Source: Acidobacteriota bacterium | GTDB lineage: Bacteria > Acidobacteriota > Vicinamibacteria > Vicinamibacterales > CAVVIG01 | Assembly (NCBI GenBank): GCA_016195295.1 | Contig: JACPZV010000418.1 | Coordinates: 1 to 11,543 of the forward strand | DNA length: 11,543 nt | Direction of reading: 5' to 3' | Shown: one piece after another, positions 1 to 5,831 of the stretch | Numbering within the stretch: the stretch's first letter is position 1 | Layout of the letters: the number at the start of each line of letters is the position of its first letter | Program-made: the position numbers and the translations under genes | The notes under the pieces: model-generated | The model's database searches: none | The model's input: only the letters and a program-made list of their open reading frames with translations | Told to the model about the DNA's origin: nothing

Positions 1-712
1 AGCCGCTCACGGAGATCGTGTTCCACTTCGGGACGTGCTGGGCGCAGTACGCGAAAATATCCGTGATGATCCGCATCGACGGGTGCGGCGGATAGATGTA
101 TTCCTTCTGCGCGATGAACTCTTTCAGGATGTCGTTCTGAATCGTGCCCGAGAGCGCTCGGAGCGCGACGCCGTGGCGCCTGGCGACGCCGATGTACAGC
201 GCCAGCAGGATGATCGCCGTCGCGTTGATCGTCATCGACGTCGAGACGCGATCGAGCGGGATCGCGTCGAAGAGCCTCGCCATGTCCTCGATCGAATCGA
301 TCGCGACGCCCACGCGACCCACCTCACCGGCCGCGAGCGGATGATCGGAGTCGTAGCCCATCTGCGTCGGCAGATCGAAGGCGACGCTGAGTCCGCTGAC
401 GCCCTGCGCCAGCAGATACCGATAGCGGGCGTTGGATTCCTCCGCCGTGGCGAAGCCGGCGTATTGCCGCATCGTCCACAGCCGGCCGCGGTACATCGTG
501 GACTGGATACCGCGGGTAAAAGGGAACTCACCGGGGACACCCAGCGCCGTCTCGGGCTGCCAACGGACAAGATTGTCTGGCGTGCGCGCGTTGTGCACCG
601 GGCGATTGTACTGCGACTCGGACCGAATCGGTCGCCGTAACTCCTTGACAGAACGGCGTCTCGCGCTTACACTCGATTTACCTACAAGGTTCTTTCCGAC
701 ACATGAATTCAT
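1..712 (-). CDS. Acyl-CoA mutase large (substrate-binding) subunit, B12-dependent, 3' part missing
   Basis: This is the N-terminal part of the methylmalonyl-CoA mutase family, which rearranges the carbon skeleton of acyl-CoA thioesters with adenosylcobalamin. I translated the minus strand directly. It reads through PGEFPFTRGIQSTMYRGRLW, RQYAGFATAEESN, GLSVAFDLPTQMGYDSDHP, GTIQNDILKEFIAQ and YIYPPHPSMRII, all hallmark blocks of the TIM-barrel domain in family order, and leaves the window at the KWNTISVSG block just before the catalytic His. The residue matching Tyr89 of Propionibacterium methylmalonyl-CoA mutase is Tyr (codon 461-463), but the one matching Arg207 is Gln (codon 107-109), as in isobutyryl-CoA mutase, so the substrate is uncertain. 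The start is unclear. ATG at 712 is the longest convenient choice, GTG at 598 would cut into family-like sequence, and a good AAGGAG (641-646) has no ordinary start codon after it. The family is certain; start and substrate are not. Confidence 0.9.
   Translation of the reverse strand, partial: MNSCVGKNLVGKSSVSARRRSVKELRRPIRSESQYNRPVHNARTPDNLVRWQPETALGVPGEFPFTRGIQSTMYRGRLWTMRQYAGFATAEESNARYRYLLAQGVSGLSVAFDLPTQMGYDSDHPLAAGEVGRVGVAIDSIEDMARLFDAIPLDRVSTSMTINATAIILLALYIGVARRHGVALRALSGTIQNDILKEFIAQKEYIYPPHPSMRIITDIFAYCAQHVPKWNTISVSG
645..673 (+). promoter_or_regulatory. Sigma-70-type promoter for the 100-residue protein gene
   Basis: A perfect -35 box TTGACA (645-650) is followed after exactly 17 bases by TACACT (668-673), which matches the -10 consensus at four of six positions including the key first T, second A and last T. 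Transcription would start near 680, giving a leader of about 130 bases before the ATG at 809. The promoter lies over the possible 5' end of the divergent mutase gene, so the two genes may influence each other's transcription. Confidence 0.6.
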
Positions 713-808
713 CACGCGCCCGGTCCCTGTTCACCGCCTTGGTGTAGGCAGGTTTCGATCGGGAAGCGCGCCGGATCCCGGCCCGGCGGCGTAGGGAGGG
801 CAGCACAG

Positions 809-1111
809 ATGGACGACGTCGTGAACCGGTTCGCACGAGAGCTGGCCGACGCGATTGCCGGCGCGGTCGCGGAGAATCCACAAGTGGAAGCGTGCCGCGA
901 GAAAGCGCGCGCGGCTGGCTTCGAGATGAAAGTCACGCTCGAAGCGGTCGTCGGGTTTGTCAGCCGCTCGCAGTCGACGGCGATGACCAAGGTCGCGGCG
1001 CCCGCGCGCGTCGTGCAGCCCCGCCGCAACTTCGAAGTGACGGCCAACGATCGACGGTTCCTCCGATCGCTGCGCATCGCGGCGGACGAAACCGCGGAGC
1101 CGGTGGAGTAA
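809..1111 (+). CDS. Conserved-looking hypothetical protein, 100 residues
   Basis: I do not recognise this family. The protein is small, soluble and mostly helical by eye. Residues 1-40 form a charged amphipathic stretch with a single Cys29, residues 41-54 (KVTLEAVVGFVSR) are more hydrophobic, residues 55-73 are a basic linker, and residues 77-91 (VTANDRRFLRSLRI) form a compact charged motif near the C-terminus. There is no signal peptide and no membrane segment. The start is well supported: AGGGAGG (794-800) sits 8 bases before the ATG, and a near-consensus promoter lies at 645-673. Strong expression signals, and codon use like its neighbours, argue that the gene is real. It ends 12 bases from the convergent end of gpmA. 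A regulatory or adaptor role is conceivable, but nothing in the sequence proves it. Confidence 0.8.
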   Translation: MDDVVNRFARELADAIAGAVAENPQVEACREKARAAGFEMKVTLEAVVGFVSRSQSTAMTKVAAPARVVQPRRNFEVTANDRRFLRSLRIAADETAEPVE

Positions 1112-1132
1112 GTAAGAAGGAACCTACTTCTT
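1110..1132. terminator. Possible short bidirectional hairpin between convergent genes
   Basis: AAGAAG (1114-1119) and CTTCTT (1127-1132) can form a six-base-pair stem with a seven-base loop in the 12-base gap between two convergent stop codons, running into the gpmA end. An alternative stem pairs AAGTA (1110-1114) with TACTT (1125-1129). The stem is AT-rich and has no T-run on either side, so it would be a weak terminator at best. Confidence 0.2.
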
Positions 1133-1870
1133 CGACGTTTGTGCCGCGACGCGTGCGGCGGCTGCCGCGGCCGCGGCCGGATCGCCGAGATAGTAATGGC
1201 GGAGCGGCTTCAGTTGATCGTCGATCTCGTAGACGAGTGGGATGCCCGTCGGGATGTTCAGCTCAACGATGTCGCCCTCGGACACGTTGTCCAGATACTT
1301 CACGAGCGCTCGCAGGCTGTTGCCGTGCGCCACGATCAACACCCGCCGGCCCGACGCAATCGTGGGCGCGATGGTTTCGTGCCAGTAGGGAAGAAAGCGC
1401 GCGACCGTGTCCTTCAGCGATTCGGTGAGCGGAAGGTCGCCGGCGCTCAGCGCCGCGTAGCGCGGATCGCGCGACGGATGCCGCTCGTCGTCCAGCGTCA
1501 GCGGCGGCGGTGGGATGTCGCAGCTCCGGCGCCAGATTTTCGTCTGCGCCTCGCCGTGTTTGGCCGTGGTCTCCGCCTTGTTCAGTCCCTGCAGGGCGCC
1601 GTAGTGGCGCTCGTTCAGACGCCAGCTGTTGACGACGGGAATCCACATCAGATCAAGGACGTCGAGCGCCGTCCACAGCGTGCGGATGGCCCGTTTGAGC
1701 ACGGACGTGTAGGCGACATCGAACACGTAGCCACCTTCGCGCAGCAGGCGGCCGGCCTCCAGCGCTTCGGCGCGACCGCGGTCCGAGAGATCAACGTCGG
1801 TCCAGCCGGTGAAACGGTTCTCCTGGTTCCAGGTGCTTTCGCCGTGGCGCAGCAGAACGACTCTGTGCAT
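1124..1870 (-). CDS. gpmA: 2,3-bisphosphoglycerate-dependent phosphoglycerate mutase
   Basis: Cytoplasmic glycolytic and gluconeogenic enzyme that interconverts 3-phosphoglycerate and 2-phosphoglycerate through a phosphohistidine. At 248 residues it matches the usual family length (about 250). Visible landmarks are the LLRHGES motif with the phospho-accepting His9, the VLKRAIRTLW segment with Arg60, LNERHYGALQG with the acid/base Glu87, the DDERHPSRDPRY insertion typical of the cofactor-dependent type, and VLIVAHGNSLR with the second catalytic His182. The C-terminus carries eight consecutive alanines (232-239), probably a flexible tail. The ATG at 1870 is supported by AGGTGG (1881-1886), 10 bases upstream and overlapping the stop codon of eno, so the two genes are probably translationally coupled. 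The upstream neighbour, enolase, uses this enzyme's product. Confidence 0.97.
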   Translation of the reverse strand: MHRVVLLRHGESTWNQENRFTGWTDVDLSDRGRAEALEAGRLLREGGYVFDVAYTSVLKRAIRTLWTALDVLDLMWIPVVNSWRLNERHYGALQGLNKAETTAKHGEAQTKIWRRSCDIPPPPLTLDDERHPSRDPRYAALSAGDLPLTESLKDTVARFLPYWHETIAPTIASGRRVLIVAHGNSLRALVKYLDNVSEGDIVELNIPTGIPLVYEIDDQLKPLRHYYLGDPAAAAAAAARVAAQTSKK

Positions 1871-1884
1871 AACTGGCGGTCCAC

Positions 1885-3183
1885 CTAAAGGCGGACACTC
1901 CCGACGAGGGCCGTGCGTCCCGCGAACACGGCGGCCGACCCGAGCTCCTCCTCGATTCTGAGCAACTGATTGTATTTGCAGATGCGGTCCGTGCGGCTCG
2001 CTGACCCCGTCTTGATCTGGCCGGCCGCCGTGCCGACGGCAAGATCGGCGATCGTGGAATCCTCGGTCTCGCCCGAGCGGTGCGAGATGATCGTCGCGTA
2101 ACCCGCGTCCGCGGCCATGCGGACGGCGTCGAGCGTTTCGGTCACGGTGCCGATCTGATTCAGCTTGACGAGCAGCGCGTTGGCGACCTTCCCGGCAATG
2201 CCCTCCTTCAGGATCTCCGGGTTGGTGACGAACACGTCGTCGCCGACCAACTGCACGCGATCACCGAGCGCGCGCGTCAGCCGCTGCCAGCCACTCCAAT
2301 CGCCCTCGGCCAGTCCGTCTTCGATCGAGACGATGGGATACTGGCGGATCCAGTCTTCGTAGAGGCGGATCATCTCGTCGGAGGTGCGATCTGGTTCGCC
2401 CGACTTCTTGAAGGTGTACCGACCGCCGCTTGTCCACAATTCGCTCGACGCGACGTCGATCGCAATCCACACGTCGGCGCCTGCTTTGAGGCCGGCCTTG
2501 CCGATGGCCTCGAGCACGACTTCGACCGCCTCGCGATTCGACTTCAGGTTCGGCGCGAAACCGCCTTCGTCGCCGACCCCCGTCGGCTGTCCGCGGGATT
2601 TCAGGATTCCGCGCAGCGCGTGAAAAATCTCGGCGCCCCAGCGGAGCGCCTCGCCGAAGGACGGCGCGCTCAGCGGCATCACCAGGAATTCCTGGAAGTC
2701 GACGCTGGAATCCGCATGCGCACCACCGTTCAGGATGTTCATCATCGGGACCGGAAGCGTGATCGGGGAACCTCCGTACAGCGCGCCGACGTGGCGATAC
2801 AACGGCGTGCGCGTCGCGGCCGCTTCCGCGCGCGCGGCCGCCATCGACACGCCGAGCAGCGCATTCGCGCCGAGCCGGCCCTTGGTCGGCGTGCCGTCGA
2901 GCGCGATCAGCGCCGCGTCGAGGCCGCGTTGATCGAATTCCTTGCCCGCGATCGCCCGAGCGATCTCGCTGTTGACGTGGGACACGGCCAATCGGACGCC
3001 CTTGCCGCCGTACCGCGTCTTGTCGCCGTCCCGGAGCTCGAGGGCCTCGCGTTCGCCGGTCGACGCGCCGGAGGGGACCGCCGCGCGACCCCGCGCGCCT
3101 CCGTCGAGGAGGACGTCCACTTCCACCGTGGGATTCCCGCGAGAATCCAGAATCTCTCGAGCGTGCACGCGCGTGATCTTCAC
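1885..3183 (-). CDS. eno: Enolase (phosphopyruvate hydratase)
   Basis: Converts 2-phosphoglycerate to phosphoenolpyruvate in the cytoplasm with two Mg ions. At 432 residues it is full length (about 430). All key residues are visible: RGNPTVEV near the start, the mobile loop SGAST (38-42), NGGAHA with His156, DFQEF with Glu165, GDEGGF with Glu206, the Mg ligands Asp243, Glu288 and Asp315, the catalytic base Lys340 within LLVKLNQIGT, SHRSGETED with His368, and Lys391 in IKTGS. The start codon is GTG (complement of 3181-3183), fixed by the canonical N-terminus KITRVHAREILDSRGNP, with GAGGA about 10 bases upstream. It lies between glgC (79 bases upstream) and gpmA (14 bases downstream), forming a likely operon with consecutive lower-glycolysis steps. 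Bacterial enolase also often sits in the RNA degradosome, but nothing here tests that. Confidence 0.98.
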   Translation of the reverse strand: MKITRVHAREILDSRGNPTVEVDVLLDGGARGRAAVPSGASTGEREALELRDGDKTRYGGKGVRLAVSHVNSEIARAIAGKEFDQRGLDAALIALDGTPTKGRLGANALLGVSMAAARAEAAATRTPLYRHVGALYGGSPITLPVPMMNILNGGAHADSSVDFQEFLVMPLSAPSFGEALRWGAEIFHALRGILKSRGQPTGVGDEGGFAPNLKSNREAVEVVLEAIGKAGLKAGADVWIAIDVASSELWTSGGRYTFKKSGEPDRTSDEMIRLYEDWIRQYPIVSIEDGLAEGDWSGWQRLTRALGDRVQLVGDDVFVTNPEILKEGIAGKVANALLVKLNQIGTVTETLDAVRMAADAGYATIISHRSGETEDSTIADLAVGTAAGQIKTGSASRTDRICKYNQLLRIEEELGSAAVFAGRTALVGSVRL

Positions 3184-3215
3184 TGTTGAGTCGTCCTCTT
3201 CACTTCAAACGTAAA

Positions 3216-3257
3216 CTTCTTTCAGCCTTCAACTTCTGCCTTCTACCTTCTGCCTTC
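3216..3257. repeat. GAAGGNN heptamer repeat in the glgC-eno gap
   Basis: On the minus strand (the transcribed direction) this stretch reads as about six imperfect units: GAAGGCA, GAAGGTA, GAAGGCA, GAAGTT, GAAGGCT, GAAAGAAG. The plus strand is therefore an almost pure C/T tract. It fills half of the 79-base spacer between the glgC stop and the eno start and is strikingly purine-rich compared with the coding DNA around it. The units resemble serial Shine-Dalgarno-like sequences, but they lie about 30 or more bases from the eno start, where GAGGA serves instead. It may be a slippage-prone microsatellite or a dispersed intergenic repeat. Confidence 0.7.
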
Positions 3258-3262
3258 CATTT

Positions 3263-4549
3263 CTAACTTCCTCCGCGTCGGTCCGCCTCGGCCTCGAACT
3301 TCAGTGCGTCTTCGCTCAGCGATCCGACCAGCGGCTCGTCGTCGGTCGTCACGACGACCACGCCTGAATCGGTCACCGTGTGGCGCCGGCGATCCTCGGC
3401 CTCGTCATACCCGATCAACGCGCCGCGCGGGATGAGCACGTCGCGATCGATGATGGCCCGACGAATCCGCGCGTGACGCCCGACGCGCACGCCCGGCATG
3501 AGAATCGACTGTTCGATGCGGCAGAAACTGTGGACGCGCACGTTCGGGCACAGCACGCTGCCGTAGAGGCTGCTTCCCGACACGATGCATCCCGGCGAGA
3601 TGACCGAATCGAGCGCCTGACCGCAGCGGCTGCCGATCTCGGCGAACACAAACTTCGCGGGCGGCGCCTGCGGCTGGTAGGTGCGAAGCGGCCACTCGGG
3701 ATCGTACAGGTTGAACTCCGGATTCACCTGACAGAGATCCATGTTGGCTTCGAAGTAGGCATCGAGCGTCCCGATGTCTCGCCAGTACTTGGATGCCTTC
3801 TTGTTCTCGTCGTAGAAGCGGTAGGCGTAGACGGGCACCTGGTGGATCAGGGTCGGGATGATGTCTTTCCCGAAATCGTGCGTCGTCGGCTGATTGGCGT
3901 CGGCTTCGAGCGCGCGGACCAGGACGTCGGTATCGAAGATGTACACGCCCATCGAGGCCAGCGCCAGATCGGGCGCGCCCGGAATCGGGCTCGGCGTGCC
4001 GGGCTTTTCCTGGAATCCGGTGACGCGTTCGGCTTCGTCCACGGCGATGATCCCGAATCGGCTCGCGTCCGCCGTGGACACTTCGATCGTGGCCAGCGTC
4101 ACGGCTGCGCCGTGATCGAGATGGAACCGGAGCATCCGCGAGTAATCCATTTTGTACACGTGATCGCCCGAGAGAACGATCAGGTGACGCGGGCTCTCAC
4201 GCATGATCGAGTACAGGTTCTGGTACACCGCGTCCGCCGTGCCCTGATACCAGTGTTCACTCACCCGCTTCTGGGGCGGGAGAATCTCGACGAATTCGCC
4301 CAGCTCCTCCGAGACGATGGTCCAGCCCATGCGGATGTGCCGGTTCAGCGAGAGCGACTTGTATTGCGTGGCGATGAAGATGCGCCGCAGCCCCGAATTG
4401 ATGCAGTTGCTGAGGACGAAATCGATGATGCGATAGGGCCCCCCGAAGTAGACGGCGGGTTTGGCGCGTTCTTTCGTGAGAGGATACAAGCGCTCGCCGG
4501 CGCCGCCGGCCAGGACGATGACGAGACTGTCGTCGAGAAGCGCCGACAT
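3263..4549 (-). CDS. glgC: Glucose-1-phosphate adenylyltransferase (ADP-glucose pyrophosphorylase)
   Basis: Makes ADP-glucose from glucose 1-phosphate and ATP, the committed step of bacterial glycogen synthesis, in the cytoplasm. Landmarks, numbered from the start I chose, are the nucleotide-binding loop VIVLAGGAGERLYPLT (10-25), RAKPAVYFGGPYRIIDF (28-44), SNCINSG, the catalytic-region aspartate in LSGDHVYKMDY (Asp129), FQEKPG with the sugar-phosphate-contacting Glu181-Lys182, YWRDIGT (256-262), and a C-terminal left-handed beta-helix-like region with SGSSLYGSVL from about 300. An upstream in-frame ATG at 4657 would add 36 unlike residues and overlap the divergent promoter. The ATG at 4549 gives 428 residues, matching the family (about 430), so I prefer it although no Shine-Dalgarno is seen (the leader is CT-rich). 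It heads the glgC-eno-gpmA block and is divergent from the gene at 4689. Confidence 0.95.
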   Translation of the reverse strand: MSALLDDSLVIVLAGGAGERLYPLTKERAKPAVYFGGPYRIIDFVLSNCINSGLRRIFIATQYKSLSLNRHIRMGWTIVSEELGEFVEILPPQKRVSEHWYQGTADAVYQNLYSIMRESPRHLIVLSGDHVYKMDYSRMLRFHLDHGAAVTLATIEVSTADASRFGIIAVDEAERVTGFQEKPGTPSPIPGAPDLALASMGVYIFDTDVLVRALEADANQPTTHDFGKDIIPTLIHQVPVYAYRFYDENKKASKYWRDIGTLDAYFEANMDLCQVNPEFNLYDPEWPLRTYQPQAPPAKFVFAEIGSRCGQALDSVISPGCIVSGSSLYGSVLCPNVRVHSFCRIEQSILMPGVRVGRHARIRRAIIDRDVLIPRGALIGYDEAEDRRRHTVTDSGVVVVTTDDEPLVGSLSEDALKFEAEADRRGGS

Positions 4550-4615
4550 GGGGGAGATAAGAGTAGCACGCGCGGAGAGGCCCAAACCGGACTGAAGTGC
4601 TGCGTGGAGAAGGGT

Positions 4616-4645
4616 TTGACTTGGCTGGGAGCGGACGCCTATTAT
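4616..4645 (+). promoter_or_regulatory. Sigma-70-type promoter for the secreted-protein gene
   Basis: TTGACT (4616-4621) and TATTAT (4640-4645) are separated by 18 bases; each matches consensus at five of six positions. The ATG at 4689 follows about 37 bases after a predicted start of transcription. It lies in the glgC divergent region, which supports the internal start chosen for glgC. It probably also serves the barrel-protein gene downstream, since no comparable promoter is seen in the 60-base gap between the two. Confidence 0.6.
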
Positions 4646-4688
4646 TGTCCATTCCACTCACTTCGTTCTTCTTGGGAGATAGGGCTTT

Positions 4689-5771
4689 ATGAAGTATCGG
4701 CGCTCCGCACTCGCGCTCGTCGTCGCTCTCGTTGTCTCGGCGTCCGTCGGCCTGGTCGCCCAGAAGGACAAGAAGCAGGATGAGGCGCAAAAGAAGGAAA
4801 TCCAGAACATCGTCAAGATCGTGGACGGAATTGCCGCGGGACAACCGACGCCGGGCGATCTCTCCCTCACCTGGGTGCGTGAAGACGTCTTGAAAGCGCA
4901 GGGCAACAAGCAGTACCTGCCGTTCACCGTCTCGATCGATTCGTCCAAGGTCGCCGGTCCCAACGTCGCTCTCTACTGGCGCGTGGTGCCGAGAAGCGAG
5001 CCCGAGGCCGCGCCGGCCGCGGGCCAGAAGAAGGACGAAAAGAAGGACAACAAGAAGAAGCCCGACTACGCGTACGAGGACATTAGTTTCGTGCCCGTCG
5101 TCGCCGGTCAGAGCTCGATGCACATTTCTCGTTCGTTCACCGTTCCCGCCGGCACGTACGACGTGTTCGTGGTCGCGAAAGAGCCGACGCCTGACAAGGC
5201 TCCGAAGAACGCGCCGCCGCCGAAGATGTCGATCATGAAACAGGCCGTGATGGTGCCGGACTTCTGGAACGGCGAACTCAACACGAGCACGGTGATCGTC
5301 GCGCAGCGCATCGATCCGCTGCCGGCGCCCCTGACGCCGCAGCAGCAGGTGGATCGGCCCTACGCGCTTGGCGCGATGGAGATTTTGCCCGCGTTCGATA
5401 CGAAGTTCACGAAGAAGTCCGAGCTCTCGACCTTCATGCTCATCTACAACCCGAAAGTCGACAGCGCGAACAAGCCGGACGTGTCCGTCGAATACAACTT
5501 CTGCCAAGTGGCCGCCGGCAATGAACCGAAGGCCGGCGAGCCGTGCAAGTCGGGTGAGAAGTTTTTCAACAAAACCAACCCGCAAAATCTGAACGCGCAG
5601 ACGCTGCCGCCGCAATTCGATCTGGCGGCGGGCCACCAACTCCAGACGGGTCAGGCCGTGCCGTTGGCGTCGTTCCCCGAGGGGCAATACCGTCTCGAGA
5701 TTAAGGTGACGGACAAGATCGCGAACAAGACGTTGATCCGCGACATCAGTTTCTCCGTGAGCGCGTCGTAA
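4689..5771 (+). CDS. Secreted hypothetical protein, 360 residues, probably beta-rich
   Basis: I do not recognise a named family. A clear signal peptide is present: MKYRR, a hydrophobic core (about residues 7-23) and likely cleavage after Ala24 (GLVA-Q). The mature protein starts with a lysine/glutamine-rich helical segment (25-45). A strand-rich part follows (about 78-165, VALYWRVV to YDVFVVAKEP), interrupted by a lysine-rich insertion at 113-124 (KKDEKKDNKKK). A second strand-rich part (about 239-358) contains Cys272 and Cys286, the only cysteines and so a possible disulfide, and ends in YRLEIKVTDK and DISFSVSAS, which looks like the last strands of an Ig-like or macroglobulin-like domain. 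The start is supported by GGGAGATAGGG just upstream and a promoter at 4616-4645. It lies 60 bases before a beta-barrel gene, so a joint envelope function is plausible. There is no catalytic motif. Confidence 0.85.
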   Translation: MKYRRSALALVVALVVSASVGLVAQKDKKQDEAQKKEIQNIVKIVDGIAAGQPTPGDLSLTWVREDVLKAQGNKQYLPFTVSIDSSKVAGPNVALYWRVVPRSEPEAAPAAGQKKDEKKDNKKKPDYAYEDISFVPVVAGQSSMHISRSFTVPAGTYDVFVVAKEPTPDKAPKNAPPPKMSIMKQAVMVPDFWNGELNTSTVIVAQRIDPLPAPLTPQQQVDRPYALGAMEILPAFDTKFTKKSELSTFMLIYNPKVDSANKPDVSVEYNFCQVAAGNEPKAGEPCKSGEKFFNKTNPQNLNAQTLPPQFDLAAGHQLQTGQAVPLASFPEGQYRLEIKVTDKIANKTLIRDISFSVSAS

Positions 5772-5831
5772 GCCCGCTCGTGGGTCGCATCCTCCGGCGT
5801 CGCGCGCGGAGAGTCAGTGCTCGGAGTTGAT

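Noticed and set aside
35..640. A 201-codon plus-strand open frame at the left end
   Set aside because: It is antisense to the mutase, whose minus-strand translation shows unambiguous family blocks.
3216..3257. The heptamer tract as a CRISPR or other spaced repeat array
   Set aside because: Units are seven bases, directly adjacent and imperfect, with no spacers.
4550..4657. An N-terminal extension of GlgC by 36 residues
   Set aside because: The extra residues do not resemble the family, the length from 4549 is already normal, and the extension overlaps the divergent promoter.
3380..4783. A 467-codon open frame opposite glgC
   Set aside because: It is antisense to a fully convincing GlgC and crosses the promoter and start of the next gene; no protein-like features.
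4257..5687. A 476-codon minus-strand open frame covering the secreted-protein gene
   Set aside because: It is antisense of a gene with signal peptide, promoter and ribosome site, and also reads glgC out of frame.
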